Shown piece after piece: positions 44,087-53,494 of a stretch of 64,000 nucleotides of DNA. Position 1 is the first letter of the stretch; each line of letters opens with the position of its first letter. The DNA is from Lachnospiraceae bacterium (GTDB taxonomy: Bacteria; Bacillota_A; Clostridia; Lachnospirales; Lachnospiraceae). The DNA lies in the NCBI GenBank assembly GCA_028694115.1, contig JAQUUB010000004.1, positions 62,001 through 126,000 on the forward strand, written 5' to 3'. A program made the position numbers and the translations under genes. Under the pieces are notes generated by a model, which saw nothing but the letters and a program-made list of their open reading frames with translations, had not been told where the DNA came from and did not search any database.

Positions 44087-45241
44087 ATGGAAGTATATTT
44101 AGATAATTCGGCAACAACACCTTGTTTACCAGAAGTAACAGAATTGATGGTAAAGTTGATGACTATGGATTATGGAAATCCAAGTAGTATGCATGGAAAA
44201 GGGTTTGAAGCTGAAAAATATATTAAAGAATCAAAAGACATATTTGCTAAGAATTTAAAAGTTCTTGAAAAGGAAATATTTTTTACTTCAGGCGGTACAG
44301 AGTCAGATAATATGGCAGTACTAGGTGCGGCTTATGCAAATCAAAGAAGTGGGAAACATTTAATAACAACAAAAATAGAACATCCAGGAATCAAAAGTCC
44401 TATGAATTATTTGAAAGAACAGGGATTTGAGGTTTCCTATTTATCAGTTGACAAACAGGGAATTATTTCTCTTGAGGAATTAAAAAATCTTATCAGAAAA
44501 GATACAATTCTTGTTTCTATTATGCATGTGAACAATGAAATTGGTTCTGTGCAACCGATAGATTCTGCTGGTAGAATTATTAAAGAATGCAATCCAAAAT
44601 GTTTGTTCCATGTTGATGATATTCAAGGATTTGGAAAATATAGAATATATCCAAAGAAAAGCATGATTGACTTACTTTCCATTAGTGGTCATAAGATTCA
44701 TGGACCCAAAGGAATCGGAGTGCTGTATGTTGAGCAAAAGGTAAAAATGCAGCCGATTATTTGGGGAGGCGGCCAACAAAAAGGGTATCGATCAGGAACT
44801 GAAAATGTACCAGGTATTGCGGGTATCGGAAAAGCAGCAGAAATGTTGTACAAAGATCTTGAGAAAAAAATAGAGTCACTTTATTTATTGAAAGACTTTT
44901 TTATTGAAAAATTAGAGCAAATACCAGATGTAAAAGTGAATTCACAAAAGGGAAAAGATAGTGCACCACATATTGTCAGTTTGTCAGTAAGAGGAATAAG
45001 AAGTGAAGTGCTTCTTCATACTCTAGAAGAAAGCGGAATTTATGTATCGGCAGGTTCCGCATGTGCATCGAATAAGCCAGCTGTAAGTGAAACACTTAAG
45101 GCAATTAAGTTGGAAAAAGAGCTGTTAGAATCGACCATTCGATTTAGTTTTTCGACTTTTACAACAAAAGAAGAATTAGATTATACAGCACAAGTATGTG
45201 CAAAAGTAATACCATTATTGAGAAAATATACAAGACATTAA
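44087..45241 (+). CDS. Cysteine desulfurase, NifS/NifZ type, partner of ThiI
   Basis: A 385-residue PLP enzyme that takes sulfur from cysteine. PLP-binding features are FTSGGTESDN, VNNEIGSVQPI and the Schiff-base Lys in SGHKIHGPKG. The active-site Cys lies in SAGSACASNKP. The usual HVDAVQ motif reads HVDDIQ here. ATG 44087 is chosen because MEVYLDNSATTP is the family N-terminus; a frame from 44051 overlaps rsmE. Its place directly before thiI matches the Bacillus nifZ-thiI pair, in which the desulfurase feeds sulfur for 4-thiouridine in tRNA. Confidence 0.92.
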   Translation: MEVYLDNSATTPCLPEVTELMVKLMTMDYGNPSSMHGKGFEAEKYIKESKDIFAKNLKVLEKEIFFTSGGTESDNMAVLGAAYANQRSGKHLITTKIEHPGIKSPMNYLKEQGFEVSYLSVDKQGIISLEELKNLIRKDTILVSIMHVNNEIGSVQPIDSAGRIIKECNPKCLFHVDDIQGFGKYRIYPKKSMIDLLSISGHKIHGPKGIGVLYVEQKVKMQPIIWGGGQQKGYRSGTENVPGIAGIGKAAEMLYKDLEKKIESLYLLKDFFIEKLEQIPDVKVNSQKGKDSAPHIVSLSVRGIRSEVLLHTLEESGIYVSAGSACASNKPAVSETLKAIKLEKELLESTIRFSFSTFTTKEELDYTAQVCAKVIPLLRKYTRH

Positions 45242-45259
45242 TGTCGGTAAGGAGAAAAC

Positions 45260-46438
45260 ATGTTTTCAGCTTTTTTAATCAAGTATGCCGAAATAGGTAT
45301 AAAAGGCAAAAATAGATATTTATTTGAGGATGCATTAGTAAGGCAGATAAGATACGCCTTAAAAAAGGCAGAAGGTATTTTCCAGGTATCAAAGACTCAA
45401 GGACGTATTTATGTGGAATGCCTTAGTGAGTTTGACATGGATGAAGTAGTTGAAAAATTAAAACATGTTTTTGGCATTTCTGGTATTTGCCCGGTCGTTC
45501 ATGTAGAAGATTTGGGATTTGAAGAATTATCAAAAGAAATTGTAAATTATATGACAAGAGTTTATCCTGAAGCAAACTATACATTCAAAGTAAATGCAAG
45601 AAGATCAAGAAAAAATTATCCTATGGATTCTATGGAACTTAACCGTGCAATTGGTGGATTGATTTTGGATGCATTTCCACAAACATCTGTAGATGTTCAC
45701 AAACCAGAAGTTATGTTAACCGTGGAAATAAGAGAAAAAATATATATTTATTCAAAAGTGATTCCGGGACCAGGAGGAATGCCTGTAGGGACAAATGGAA
45801 AAGCGATGCTGCTTCTTTCGGGTGGAATTGACAGCCCGGTAGCTGGGTATATGATAGCAAAAAGGGGAGTAAAGATTGATGCTGTTTATTTTCATGCCCC
45901 ACCATATACAAGCGAAAGAGCAAAGCAAAAAGTCGTAGATTTGGCAAAAGAAGTATCTGAATTTACTGGTCCAATTTATTTGCACGTTATTAATTTTACC
46001 GATATTCAACTTTATATTTATGAGAAATGTCCTCACGAGGAATTAACAATTATTATGAGACGCTATATGATGAAAATTGCGGAGCATATAGCAAAAGAAA
46101 CGGATTGCTTAGGTTTAATCACAGGTGAGAGCATTGGACAAGTTGCTAGTCAGACGATGACAAGTCTTGCTGCAACAAATGAGGTTTGTACAATGCCAGT
46201 TTATCGTCCTCTGATCGGATTTGACAAGCAGGAAATAGTTGAAATTTCAGAAAAAATTGGTACTTATGAAACATCGATTCTTCCTTATGAAGATTGTTGT
46301 ACTATTTTTGTTGCGAAACATCCGGTTACAAAACCAAATTTAAATATAATTAAACGTTCAGAAAGACATCTGGAAGAAAAAATTGATGAATTAGTTAAAG
46401 CTGCACTTGATTCAGATGAACTAATTATCGTGAGTTAA
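45260..46438 (+). CDS. thiI: tRNA sulfurtransferase ThiI
   Basis: A 392-residue enzyme that makes 4-thiouridine at position 8 of tRNA and can take part in thiamine thiazole synthesis. A ferredoxin-like/THUMP region (about residues 1-165) binds tRNA. The PP-loop LLSGGIDSPVAGYM activates the uridine with ATP. The C-terminal rhodanese domain of the E. coli enzyme is absent, which is normal in Firmicutes where the paired desulfurase hands over sulfur directly. AAGGAG precedes the ATG. Confidence 0.96.
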   Translation: MFSAFLIKYAEIGIKGKNRYLFEDALVRQIRYALKKAEGIFQVSKTQGRIYVECLSEFDMDEVVEKLKHVFGISGICPVVHVEDLGFEELSKEIVNYMTRVYPEANYTFKVNARRSRKNYPMDSMELNRAIGGLILDAFPQTSVDVHKPEVMLTVEIREKIYIYSKVIPGPGGMPVGTNGKAMLLLSGGIDSPVAGYMIAKRGVKIDAVYFHAPPYTSERAKQKVVDLAKEVSEFTGPIYLHVINFTDIQLYIYEKCPHEELTIIMRRYMMKIAEHIAKETDCLGLITGESIGQVASQTMTSLAATNEVCTMPVYRPLIGFDKQEIVEISEKIGTYETSILPYEDCCTIFVAKHPVTKPNLNIIKRSERHLEEKIDELVKAALDSDELIIVS

Positions 46439-46508
46439 TGCATGTCTATTTTGCGACTTGAAGCACAAACGTGATAGGTGTACAAATAGTGCGGAAATCA
46501 GGTAATTT

Positions 46509-48200
46509 ATGAAAACAACGAATAAAAATAATAAAATGGTAGAATTAAGATTTCTGTTTTTATGGGGATTGCTGGCAGGATTCTTATGCTTTGTCATTAC
46601 GTATGGAATACAGGTTTTAAATGTTACGTATGATGCATGGATTTTCCATGGTGATACAGACTTAAAGCAGCATTATCTGGGATGGTGCCATTATAGAATC
46701 ACGCCTTGGCACTTTCCGTTAGGAATGATTGATAGTTTGTCTTATCCTACATCTGTTTCTATGCTTTGGACAGATTCCATTCCAATCTTTTCGATTGTGT
46801 TCAAACTATTTCGAAGTGTTTTACCAGAAACATTTCAATTTTTCGGTTTGTTTGCATGCTTATCCTTTGGATTACAGGGAGGAATTGCTACATTATTAAT
46901 CAGAAAATTTACGGATAATCTTTATGTGTGTCTTGTTATGAGTTTTGTATTTATATGGAGCTTTCCTATATTACAGAGAACGTTTTATCATACATCTCTT
47001 TGTGCTCAATGGATTATTTTGCTATCATTATTATTGTGGTTTTCCGATATTTATAAGAGAAGTACCGTGTCAAAAGCAATGATATGGGGAGCTATGGGGA
47101 TGCTGTGTGTGTTTATTCATTCCTATTTTTTACCTATGGTGGCATGCATCATGTGCGGAAGTTTACTGGAAGAGTTGATTATTAAGAAAAAAATCACACC
47201 AATCATTGTGAGTATAGGTAGTTTTGGACTATGCTCCCTTTTATCCTTATATGTGATAGGGGCATTTGCGGGAAATGTATCACCCGACTATGGAATCGGA
47301 CAATTTGAAATGAATTTGAACAGCTTATTGAACTCTTTGGGAGAAGGCCGGTTACTGAAAGGGTTACCTCTCTATTTTGATACACAATATGAGGGATTTG
47401 GCTATTTAGGGGCTGGAATGATTGTATTAGGTTTTATTTTTCTGGGTATTATCCTATATAAAATGTGCAATTGTTTCAAGCAGAAGATTCCTGTTGTAGA
47501 GCTTGTAAAAATGCATCCACGAAAGAGCATTGTATTTCTAGTGTGCACGATATTTTTGCTTGTGGCAGCATGTCCTAATATTTCCTTAGGAAATATTTTG
47601 ATTGTGCATATTCCATATCCAAGATTTGTGAATTCAATTCTGGGAATATTCAGGTCAAATGGAAGATTTGTTTGGCCCATTATGTATTTAATTATCATAG
47701 CTTCCGTGGCAGTAATTAGTAAGAAATTCAAAAAGCAAACAGTAAGTTTATTAATTACATTTTGTCTTATATTGCAACTAATCGATTTATCGTCTATGAT
47801 TTCTAAAAAGAGGGACATCTATTCAGATGGAAATCAGAGCTATACATCAATATGGAATATAGAGGAAATTAACCAGGTGATTGATCATTATGACCATTTT
47901 GTTTTGATGCTAAATGATAATGAACTTGTTATGACCACTGCATATTATGCCTATGCAAATGACATGACATTAAACCGTTATTATTATGCAAGAGATATCG
48001 ATAAGCAAATTGAAAAAAACTTAGAGGTTTATGTGGAAGGGTTACATAATCAAAAACCAGAAGAAAACTGTATTTACCTTTTTGATGAAGCAACAGTAAA
48101 AGATTATAAAGATAGTGGTTTACATTTTTATGAAATAAGTCGTTGGATATTTGGTACAAAAGATAGCGTAGAAGGGTTAACAGAATTAAAAATATCATAA
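46509..48200 (+). CDS. DUF6311-like multi-pass membrane protein
   Basis: A 563-residue membrane protein with about eleven hydrophobic helices. The first outer loop (HGDTDLKQHYLGWCHYR, then TPWHFPLGMIDSLSYPT) is what I recognise from the DUF6311 family, which looks like GT-C glycosyltransferases or YfhO-like proteins. The last ~120 residues form a soluble domain. Function is not established; transfer or handling of lipid-linked sugars is a reasonable guess. No clear ribosome site lies before the ATG at 46509. Confidence 0.65.
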   Translation: MKTTNKNNKMVELRFLFLWGLLAGFLCFVITYGIQVLNVTYDAWIFHGDTDLKQHYLGWCHYRITPWHFPLGMIDSLSYPTSVSMLWTDSIPIFSIVFKLFRSVLPETFQFFGLFACLSFGLQGGIATLLIRKFTDNLYVCLVMSFVFIWSFPILQRTFYHTSLCAQWIILLSLLLWFSDIYKRSTVSKAMIWGAMGMLCVFIHSYFLPMVACIMCGSLLEELIIKKKITPIIVSIGSFGLCSLLSLYVIGAFAGNVSPDYGIGQFEMNLNSLLNSLGEGRLLKGLPLYFDTQYEGFGYLGAGMIVLGFIFLGIILYKMCNCFKQKIPVVELVKMHPRKSIVFLVCTIFLLVAACPNISLGNILIVHIPYPRFVNSILGIFRSNGRFVWPIMYLIIIASVAVISKKFKKQTVSLLITFCLILQLIDLSSMISKKRDIYSDGNQSYTSIWNIEEINQVIDHYDHFVLMLNDNELVMTTAYYAYANDMTLNRYYYARDIDKQIEKNLEVYVEGLHNQKPEENCIYLFDEATVKDYKDSGLHFYEISRWIFGTKDSVEGLTELKIS

Positions 48201-48207
48201 AAAATAA

Positions 48208-48229
48208 GGCAAATGCAATTGCATTTGCC
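48208..48229 (-). terminator. Palindromic terminator after the HPr-like gene
   Basis: GGCAAATGCAA / TTGCATTTGCC is a perfect 22-base palindrome. On the minus strand it is followed by TTATTTTTT, a good terminator for the gene at 48250-48480; on the plus strand C residues follow, so it works poorly for the membrane-protein gene. Confidence 0.75.
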
Positions 48230-48249
48230 CCCCCAGAATACTATGACAA

Positions 48250-48480
48250 TTAGATGATATATGGCTTTAATACATTAAAAACGTCTTCTGAACTATCCTC
48301 AGCATGGATATTTAAGTCGATGGGTTTAGATAAATCTAAACTGAAGATACCCATGATTGATTTTGCATCAATTACGTATCTTCCAGAAACTAAATCAAAG
48401 TCATAATCAAATTTAGTAATATCATTAACGAATGATTTTACCTTGTCAATAGAATTTAAAGAAATTTGTACAGTTTTCAT
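48250..48480 (-). CDS. HPr-like protein without the catalytic histidine
   Basis: A 76-residue protein with the HPr Ser46-region motif (DAKSIMGIFSLDLSKP; Ser41 here). The N-terminal active-site loop GLHARP of HPr is replaced by NSIDKVKS, so neither His15 nor the Arg17-Pro18 pair is present. It cannot be a PTS phosphocarrier. It could be an HprK substrate or a binding partner, but part of the HPr surface contacted by HprK is changed. AAAGGAGG precedes the ATG on the minus strand. It is a second degenerate HPr beside the one at 21006-21263. Confidence 0.8.
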   Translation of the reverse strand: MKTVQISLNSIDKVKSFVNDITKFDYDFDLVSGRYVIDAKSIMGIFSLDLSKPIDLNIHAEDSSEDVFNVLKPYII

Positions 48481-48579
48481 TTTAGAAACCTCCTTTTATA
48501 ATTATCTTCAATATTTATATTAATGGCAAGGGTCTTAAAAGTCAATATACAAACATCACGAAAAAAACAGGAGTTTATA

Positions 48580-49902
48580 ATGAAAAAAGTAGCATTACAC
48601 AATCTTGGCTGCAAAGTCAATTCATATGAAACAGAAGTTATGCAACAGAAGTTAAAGGAAAACGGTTTCCTCATTGTGCCTTTTGAACAAAAAGCGGATG
48701 TCTATATCATTAATACTTGCTCGGTAACAAATATGGCTGATAGAAAATCAAGGCAGATGCTCCATAAGGCAAAAAAGAATAATCCCGAATCTGTAGTGGT
48801 TGCAGTAGGGTGCTATGTTCAGACCCGGGAAGAAGAGGAAATATTAGAAGATGGAGTAGATCTTGTAATTGGTAATAACAAAAAGAAAGAATTAATTTCG
48901 ATTCTTAATCATTATTTCGATGGATTAAAAGAAGAAACAGTGATAGATATTAATCACACAAATGAATATGAGGAAATGAAACTTACAGATACAACGGAAC
49001 ATACGAGAGCATATATAAAAGTACAGGATGGATGTAATCAATTCTGTAGCTATTGCATTATTCCTTATGCCAGAGGAAGAGTTCGCAGCAGGAAGCGAGA
49101 GGATGTACTTGCGGAGGTAAAAGGTTTGTCAGTCAAGGGGTATAGTGAGGTTGTTTTGACTGGGATACACTTAAGTTCTTACGGAATTGATATAGAGGAT
49201 ACTTTATTGTCTTTAATAACAGCGATTCACGAGATAGAAGGAATTAAAAGAATCAGGTTAGGATCTTTGGAGCCAAGAATTATCACGGAAGAATTTGTTC
49301 AAAAATTAATAGAGCTCCCCAAAATATGTCCTCATTTTCACTTGTCTTTACAGAGCGGATGTAACGAGACACTAAAGAGGATGAACAGAAAGTATTCAGC
49401 GGAAGAATTTCTTGAAAAGGTAGAACTGCTTAGAAAATATTTTGATCGGCCAGCACTTACGACAGATGTCATTGTAGGATTCCCTGGTGAAACACAAGAA
49501 GAATTTGAACAGACGGTGGAATTCCTTAAAAAAGTACACTTTTATGAAATGCATATTTTTAAATATTCAAAAAGAAAAGGGACGAAAGCAGCTGTAATGG
49601 AAGAACAGATTGGTGAGGAAGTAAAATCGGAGAGAAGCAATGAATTATTAGAACTAAATAGCCAAAATAAATCTGATTTTGAGAAGCAATTAATAGGTAA
49701 AGAAATGGAAATGCTTGTTGAAGAGAGGATCATAATATCTGGAGAAAACTTTCTGACAGGTTATACAAAAGAATATGTGAAAGTGGGATTTTTTGATAAA
49801 GAGGATCATACAAATAAGATTTTAAAAGGGAAATTGGATATTCGAAAAGAGGGGGATATCATTCTGTTTCAAAAGAATACGTTGAATTTTGGGATGGAAT
49901 AG
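48580..49902 (+). CDS. mtaB: tRNA t6A37 methylthiotransferase MtaB
   Basis: A 440-residue radical-SAM methylthiotransferase that turns t6A37 into ms2t6A37 in tRNA. The N-terminal domain has three cluster cysteines (C11 in HNLGCKVN, C47 in NTCSVT, C78 in VGCYVQ). The radical SAM cluster is C152, C156 and C159 (CNQFCSYC). A TRAM domain ends the protein. The ATG at 48580 has AGGAG six bases upstream, and MKKVALHNLGCKVN is the family start; a frame from 48523 adds 19 unsupported residues. In Bacillus mtaB follows rsmE directly; here five other features lie between. Confidence 0.94.
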   Translation: MKKVALHNLGCKVNSYETEVMQQKLKENGFLIVPFEQKADVYIINTCSVTNMADRKSRQMLHKAKKNNPESVVVAVGCYVQTREEEEILEDGVDLVIGNNKKKELISILNHYFDGLKEETVIDINHTNEYEEMKLTDTTEHTRAYIKVQDGCNQFCSYCIIPYARGRVRSRKREDVLAEVKGLSVKGYSEVVLTGIHLSSYGIDIEDTLLSLITAIHEIEGIKRIRLGSLEPRIITEEFVQKLIELPKICPHFHLSLQSGCNETLKRMNRKYSAEEFLEKVELLRKYFDRPALTTDVIVGFPGETQEEFEQTVEFLKKVHFYEMHIFKYSKRKGTKAAVMEEQIGEEVKSERSNELLELNSQNKSDFEKQLIGKEMEMLVEERIIISGENFLTGYTKEYVKVGFFDKEDHTNKILKGKLDIRKEGDIILFQKNTLNFGME

Positions 49903-49982
49903 AGTAAAATAGAAGTAGTGTCTAAATACGGAAAAGATGGAAAAGAAAGACAAGGATCTATAAGGCAGATAAGGAGGGTCAA

Positions 49983-50246
49983 ATGAAAGATTTAGGTAAT
50001 ACTCAATATTTTAAAGTCGATACAGAGCCAGAAACAGGAGTTAAGGTGATTTTGTCTACAGTATACGAAGCACTTACTGAAAAAGGATACAATCCTATTA
50101 ACCAGATCGTTGGCTATGTAATGTCGGGAGACCCCACATATATTACAAGCCATAATAATGCAAGAAGTTTAATTATGAAAGTGGAACGCGATGAATTAGT
50201 AGAAGAATTGTTAACGGAGTATATAAAAAATAATGGTTGGAGATAG
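49983..50246 (+). CDS. ireB: IreB family regulatory phosphoprotein
   Basis: An 87-residue protein of the UPF0297/YrzL family. In Enterococcus IreB is phosphorylated by the Ser/Thr kinase IreK and lowers cephalosporin resistance. The N-terminus carries a Thr ([10 protein letters not shown]) and the core [20 protein letters not shown] is conserved. AAGGAGG precedes the ATG. It overlaps ruvX by 14 bases, as expected for the conserved yrzL-ruvX-yrzB block. Confidence 0.95.
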   Translation: MKDLGNTQYFKVDTEPETGVKVILSTVYEALTEKGYNPINQIVGYVMSGDPTYITSHNNARSLIMKVERDELVEELLTEYIKNNGWR

Positions 50247-50679
50247 AATATTAGGATTAGACTTTGGATCCAAAACAGTAGGAGTTGCAGTCAGTGATTC
50301 TTTATTGATTACTGCTCAGGGTGTGGAAATTGTTCGTCGTAAGTCAGAAAACAAATTGCGTCAGACGATTGCCAGAATAGAAGAAATAATAGTTGAATAC
50401 CAAGTGAAAACAATTGTTCTGGGGCTTCCTAAGAATATGAATAATTCCGAGGGTGAGCGTGCTGAGAAGACAAAGGAATTTAAAGAAGCATTAGAAAGAA
50501 GAACAGGACTACCAATCATACTTTGGGATGAAAGACTAACAACAGTAGCGGCGGACAAGGCTATGATTGAAACTGGAATAAGGCGTGAAGATAGAAAAAA
50601 ATATGTAGATGAAATCGCAGCTATCTTTATTTTACAAGGATATCTTGATTATTTGAAAAATCAAAAGGATATTGAGTAG
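50233..50679 (+). CDS. ruvX: Holliday junction resolvase-like protein RuvX/YqgF
   Basis: A 148-residue RNase H-fold nuclease. Conserved acidic sites lie in [26 protein letters not shown] and [13 protein letters not shown], with the C-terminal D in [12 protein letters not shown]. Family members act in pre-16S rRNA processing or junction resolution. It overlaps ireB and lacks its own clear ribosome site, so it is probably translated by coupling. Confidence 0.95.
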   Translation: MVGDRILGLDFGSKTVGVAVSDSLLITAQGVEIVRRKSENKLRQTIARIEEIIVEYQVKTIVLGLPKNMNNSEGERAEKTKEFKEALERRTGLPIILWDERLTTVAADKAMIETGIRREDRKKYVDEIAAIFILQGYLDYLKNQKDIE

Positions 50680-50713
50680 TAATTTGCATGAAATGGAATG
50701 GAGTTTAAATAAT

Positions 50714-50974
50714 ATGGATAAGGTTTCTTTTATTTTAAAAGATTCAGATACAAAAGTAGATTTTTTTGTTTTAGACCAAACAAGAATCAATAATACAAAT
50801 TATATTTTAGTTACAGATTGTGAAGAGGGCGATGCAGAGGCATTGATCTTAAAGGACTTATCAAAAGAGGATTCTCCGGAAAGTCTTTACGAAATTGTAG
50901 AAGAGGATAATGAATTGATGGCTGTAGCAAAGGTATTTGAAGAGATGCTAGAGGATATACGATTTGAAAGATGA
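50714..50974 (+). CDS. DUF1292 family protein (YrzB-like)
   Basis: An 86-residue acidic protein of the DUF1292 family (FFVLDQTRINNTNYILVTD). Its function is unknown, but it is nearly always behind ireB and ruvX, as here. The ATG at 50714 has GGAG ten bases upstream; a TTG start at 50672 would overlap ruvX and lacks a site. It overlaps the following Fur gene by 11 bases. Confidence 0.88.
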   Translation: MDKVSFILKDSDTKVDFFVLDQTRINNTNYILVTDCEEGDAEALILKDLSKEDSPESLYEIVEEDNELMAVAKVFEEMLEDIRFER

Positions 50975-51416
50975 TATAAAGGATTTATTAAAGCAGAGAG
51001 GTTTAAAGGTTACTAATCAACGAGTCTTGGTGTTAGGCGCTTTATGCAAAAACAGAGACAAACATATGACAGCAGAAGAAATATATGATTTGGTTAAGCC
51101 TGATTATCCAGAAATAGGTTTGGCAACAGTTTACAGAACGATACAACTGTTATCTGAATTAAATTTGGTGGATCGGGTTAATTTAGATGATGGGTACACT
51201 AGATATGAGCTTGCTACTCAAAATGGTAGTGAAACCAGACATCATCATCACCATTTGATATGTCTTTCTTGTGGTGGAGTTTTTTCTTTTCAGGATGATT
51301 TGCTAGAGAACCTGGAAGATAAAATTGAAGATACAGAAGAATTTCAAGTAGTTGACCATGAAGTCAAACTATATGGATATTGTAAAAACTGTAGAGAAAA
51401 AAAGAAATTACTATAA
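50964..51416 (+). CDS. Fur family transcriptional regulator
   Basis: A 150-residue metal-dependent repressor. The winged helix covers residues 1-85 (AEEIYDLVKPDYPEIGLATV). The metal-binding hinge is His-rich (H93-H97), and structural zinc should be held by C100/C103 and C140/C143. It is Fur-like rather than clearly PerR or Zur; the key Asp/Asn residue that separates them cannot be judged safely. The start is TTG at 50964 with GAGG nine bases upstream, inside the previous gene. Iron or peroxide response is likely. Confidence 0.9.
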   Translation: MKDDIKDLLKQRGLKVTNQRVLVLGALCKNRDKHMTAEEIYDLVKPDYPEIGLATVYRTIQLLSELNLVDRVNLDDGYTRYELATQNGSETRHHHHHLICLSCGGVFSFQDDLLENLEDKIEDTEEFQVVDHEVKLYGYCKNCREKKKLL

Positions 51417-51457
51417 CAAAATAGAACGAAAAAAATAAAATATGGAGGTATAATTGT

Positions 51458-53128
51458 TTGAAAAAGAACAATGTAACAGATTCAAAGCTTAAAATTATTC
51501 CCCTGGGTGGATTAGAACAGATCGGGTTGAATATGACAGCCTTTGAGTTTGAAGATAGTATTATTGTAGTAGATTGTGGGTTAGCATTCCCAGAGGACGA
51601 TATGCTTGGGATTGATTTAGTTATTCCAGATGTAACTTATTTAAAAGATAATATCGATAAAGTAAAAGGCTATGTAATAACTCATGGACATGAGGATCAT
51701 ATTGGCGCATTACCATATATATTAAAAGAGGTCAATGCACCTATCTATGCAACCAAGCTTACGGTAGGGCTAATTGATCATAAATTGAAAGAGCACGATT
51801 TATTAAAAGGTACAAAAAGAAAAATTATTAAACACGGACAATCCATTAATTTAGGACAGTTTAGAATTGAATTTATTAAAACAAACCATAGTATAGCAGA
51901 TGCATCGGCACTAGCTATTTTCTCACCAGCTGGAACCATTGTTCATACGGGTGACTTTAAAGTGGATTATACGCCGGTATTTGGCGATACCATTGATTTA
52001 CAGAGATTTGGTGAAATAGGGAAGAAGGGCGTTTTGGCATTAATGTGTGATAGTACGAATGCGGAAAGACCTGGATTTACTAATTCTGAAAAAACAGTTG
52101 GAAAAGCTTTTGATAATATATTTGCTGAGCATAAAAACACAAGAATTATAGTTGCTACATTTGCTTCTAATGTAGATCGAGTTCAACAGATTATTAATTC
52201 AGCTTATAAGTTTGACAGAAAAGTTGTTGTTGAAGGCAGAAGTATGGTAAATGTAATTCAGACAGCTCAAGAATTAGGGTATATTAATATTCCAGAAAAT
52301 ACGCTGATTGACATTGAAATGTTAAAAAATTATCCTGACGAAAAAACAGTCATAATTACAACAGGTAGTCAGGGAGAATCTATGGCAGCATTAAGTAGAA
52401 TGTCTGCAAATATTCATAGAAAAATTACGATTAAGCCTAATGATACGATCATATTCAGCTCAAGTCCTATACCAGGAAATGAAAAGGCTGTTTCTAAGGT
52501 AATTAATGAACTATCAATGAAGGGTGCTGATGTAATCTTTCAGGACGCCCATGTTTCGGGACATGCCTGCAGAGAAGAGATTAAGCTTATTTATTCTTTG
52601 GTAAGACCTAAATATGCAATTCCAATTCATGGGGAGTACAAGCATAGAAAGGCACAGGTGGGAATCGCGCAAGAACTTGGTATTCCGAAAGAAAATATTT
52701 TCATGTTATCTTCTGGAGATGTTTTCGAAGTAAATGAAGAGCAGGCAAAGGTTACAGGAAAAGTGCAGGCAGGGGCAATTTTTGTAGATGGTTTAGGTGT
52801 TGGTGACGTTGGAAATATTGTATTAAGAGACAGACAACATTTGGCGGAAGATGGAATTGTGATTGTAGTATTAACGTTAGAGAAGGGTTCAGTACAGATT
52901 GTAGCGGGTCCTGATATTGTGTCAAGAGGATTTGTTTATGTAAGAGAATCTGATGAATTAATGGAGGAAGCAACAAAAATTGTAACGGATGAGCTAGACA
53001 AATTGCTCGGACGTGGAATTACGGATTGGGGCAAAATGAAAACCGTAATTAGAGAATCGCTTGGTGATTACTTGTGGAAGAAAACAAAGAGGAGACCTAT
53101 GATACTTCCTATCATTATGGAAGTGTAA
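51458..53128 (+). CDS. rnjA: Ribonuclease J
   Basis: A 556-residue metallo-beta-lactamase/beta-CASP ribonuclease with 5' exonuclease and endonuclease activity, central to mRNA turnover in Firmicutes. The metal site is THGHEDHIGALP, with NHSIADASAL and HTGDFKVD. The beta-CASP part has EGRSMVNVIQTA and TGSQGESMAALSRM, then HVSGHACREEIKL. The start is TTG at 51458, with GGAGG nine bases before. RNase J1 versus J2 cannot be told by eye. It is followed after 18 bases by a ylbF-like gene. Confidence 0.95.
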   Translation: MKKNNVTDSKLKIIPLGGLEQIGLNMTAFEFEDSIIVVDCGLAFPEDDMLGIDLVIPDVTYLKDNIDKVKGYVITHGHEDHIGALPYILKEVNAPIYATKLTVGLIDHKLKEHDLLKGTKRKIIKHGQSINLGQFRIEFIKTNHSIADASALAIFSPAGTIVHTGDFKVDYTPVFGDTIDLQRFGEIGKKGVLALMCDSTNAERPGFTNSEKTVGKAFDNIFAEHKNTRIIVATFASNVDRVQQIINSAYKFDRKVVVEGRSMVNVIQTAQELGYINIPENTLIDIEMLKNYPDEKTVIITTGSQGESMAALSRMSANIHRKITIKPNDTIIFSSSPIPGNEKAVSKVINELSMKGADVIFQDAHVSGHACREEIKLIYSLVRPKYAIPIHGEYKHRKAQVGIAQELGIPKENIFMLSSGDVFEVNEEQAKVTGKVQAGAIFVDGLGVGDVGNIVLRDRQHLAEDGIVIVVLTLEKGSVQIVAGPDIVSRGFVYVRESDELMEEATKIVTDELDKLLGRGITDWGKMKTVIRESLGDYLWKKTKRRPMILPIIMEV

Positions 53129-53146
53129 TTTAGGAGGTAATTGATT

Positions 53147-53473
53147 GTGAATACTTTAGATGTGGCTGTAGATGGATTAATTGATACAATCCAGTCGACA
53201 GAAGAATATAAAGACTATCAGGCTACCAAGGAAAAGATGTGTGAATGGCCTGAATTAAAGAAAAAAATAGATGAATTCAGAATTCGGAATTTTGAAATCC
53301 AACAGATGACGGATGATAAACAACTGTTTGAGGAAGTAGAAAAATTCGAGCAGGAATATGAAACATTTCGTGAAGATAGCAGAGTTCATGATTTTCTTAA
53401 AAAGGAATTAGCTTTTTGCAGAATGATGCAGGAAGTGAATTATAAAATTACTGAGAGCTTAGAATTTGATTAA
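53147..53473 (+). CDS. YlbF/YmcA family regulator
   Basis: A 108-residue all-helical protein of the YlbF/Com_YlbF family (MCEWPELKKKIDEFRIRNFE). In Bacillus, YlbF and YmcA form a complex that directs RNase Y processing and affects competence and biofilm. The GTG at 53147 has AGGAGG nine bases upstream; TTG at 53141 is too close. Its position behind RNase J fits a role in RNA processing. Confidence 0.88.
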   Translation: MNTLDVAVDGLIDTIQSTEEYKDYQATKEKMCEWPELKKKIDEFRIRNFEIQQMTDDKQLFEEVEKFEQEYETFREDSRVHDFLKKELAFCRMMQEVNYKITESLEFD

Positions 53474-53494
53474 GCCTTTTCAGGAGGTTATCAC

